Assembly (NCBI GenBank): GCA_002398105.1
Contig: DHCD01000060.1
Location: 29,448 to 43,148 of the forward strand
DNA: 13,701 nucleotides
From: Syntrophomonas sp. UBA4911
GTDB taxonomy: Bacteria; Bacillota; Syntrophomonadia; Syntrophomonadales; Syntrophomonadaceae
Direction of reading: 5' to 3'
Shown here: piece by piece, positions 13,687-13,701 of the stretch
Position numbering within the stretch: the first letter of the stretch is position 1
Layout: each line of letters begins with the position of its first letter
Notes under the pieces: model-generated
The model's input: the letters and a program-made list of their open reading frames with translations, nothing else
Database searches by the model: none
Told to the model about the DNA's origin: nothing
Program-made: the position numbers and the translations under genes

Positions 13687-13701
13687 GAAAGGAAGGATAT
13701 T

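Noticed and set aside
1..13701. CRISPR arrays, tRNA or rRNA genes, insertion sequences
   Set aside because: No regularly spaced repeats, cloverleaf sequences, rRNA segments or intact transposase genes were seen.

Overview
The window looks like part of a low-GC, anaerobic Gram-positive chromosome, probably class Clostridia. The grounds are strong AGGAGG-type ribosome binding sites, AT-rich intergenic DNA, a lipoprotein-type binding protein, a stand-alone LytTR regulator and a sigma-54 activator with CBS and PAS domains. This placement is an inference from style, not from a marker gene.

Layout. Positions 1-726 carry no convincing gene but hold a Fur-box-like repeat, hairpins and a sigma-54-type promoter. 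A CBS-PAS-PAS-AAA+ sigma-54 activator follows on the + strand (727-2835). Convergent to it, on the - strand from about 11.9 kb down to 3.0 kb, lies the main cluster. In transcription order it contains an iron-siderophore/cobalamin-type ABC ATPase, two tiny overlapping ORFs, a DUF4213/DUF364 'heavy-metal chelation' protein, a NifH-like ATP-dependent reductase, a divergent MoeA homologue, a substrate-binding lipoprotein, a FecCD-type permease, and two nitrogenase-component-1-like subunits. Beyond it are a LytTR protein (- strand) and a small secreted Cys-containing protein (+ strand, 13303-13686).

How the genes may work together. The NifH-like protein and the two component-1-like proteins have the parts of a two-component ATP-driven reductase of the nitrogenase/DPOR/CfbCD superfamily. 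There is no nifB, nifE/N or nifV in the window, both component-1 proteins are short (392 and 406 aa), and a key cysteine is absent from one, so dinitrogen reduction is unlikely. Pairing with a FecBCD-like importer, DUF364 and a MoeA-like protein suggests that an imported metal chelate, corrinoid/tetrapyrrole or metal oxyanion is taken up and reductively processed. That role is a hypothesis.

The cluster bears scars of a duplicated, decayed paralogue. The permease is followed by a broken ATPase start (5514-5622). The only intact ATPase is preceded by a broken permease end (11868-11963). A degenerate copy of the junction between the two component-1 genes sits at 12316-12469. The surviving system therefore appears to be assembled from complementary halves of two copies. 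Other notable signals are a structured leader-like element before the binding-protein gene (7860-7942), a perfect 7-1-7 palindrome in a probable promoter (10884-10898), and a GC-rich structured segment between the convergent transcription units (2849-2940).
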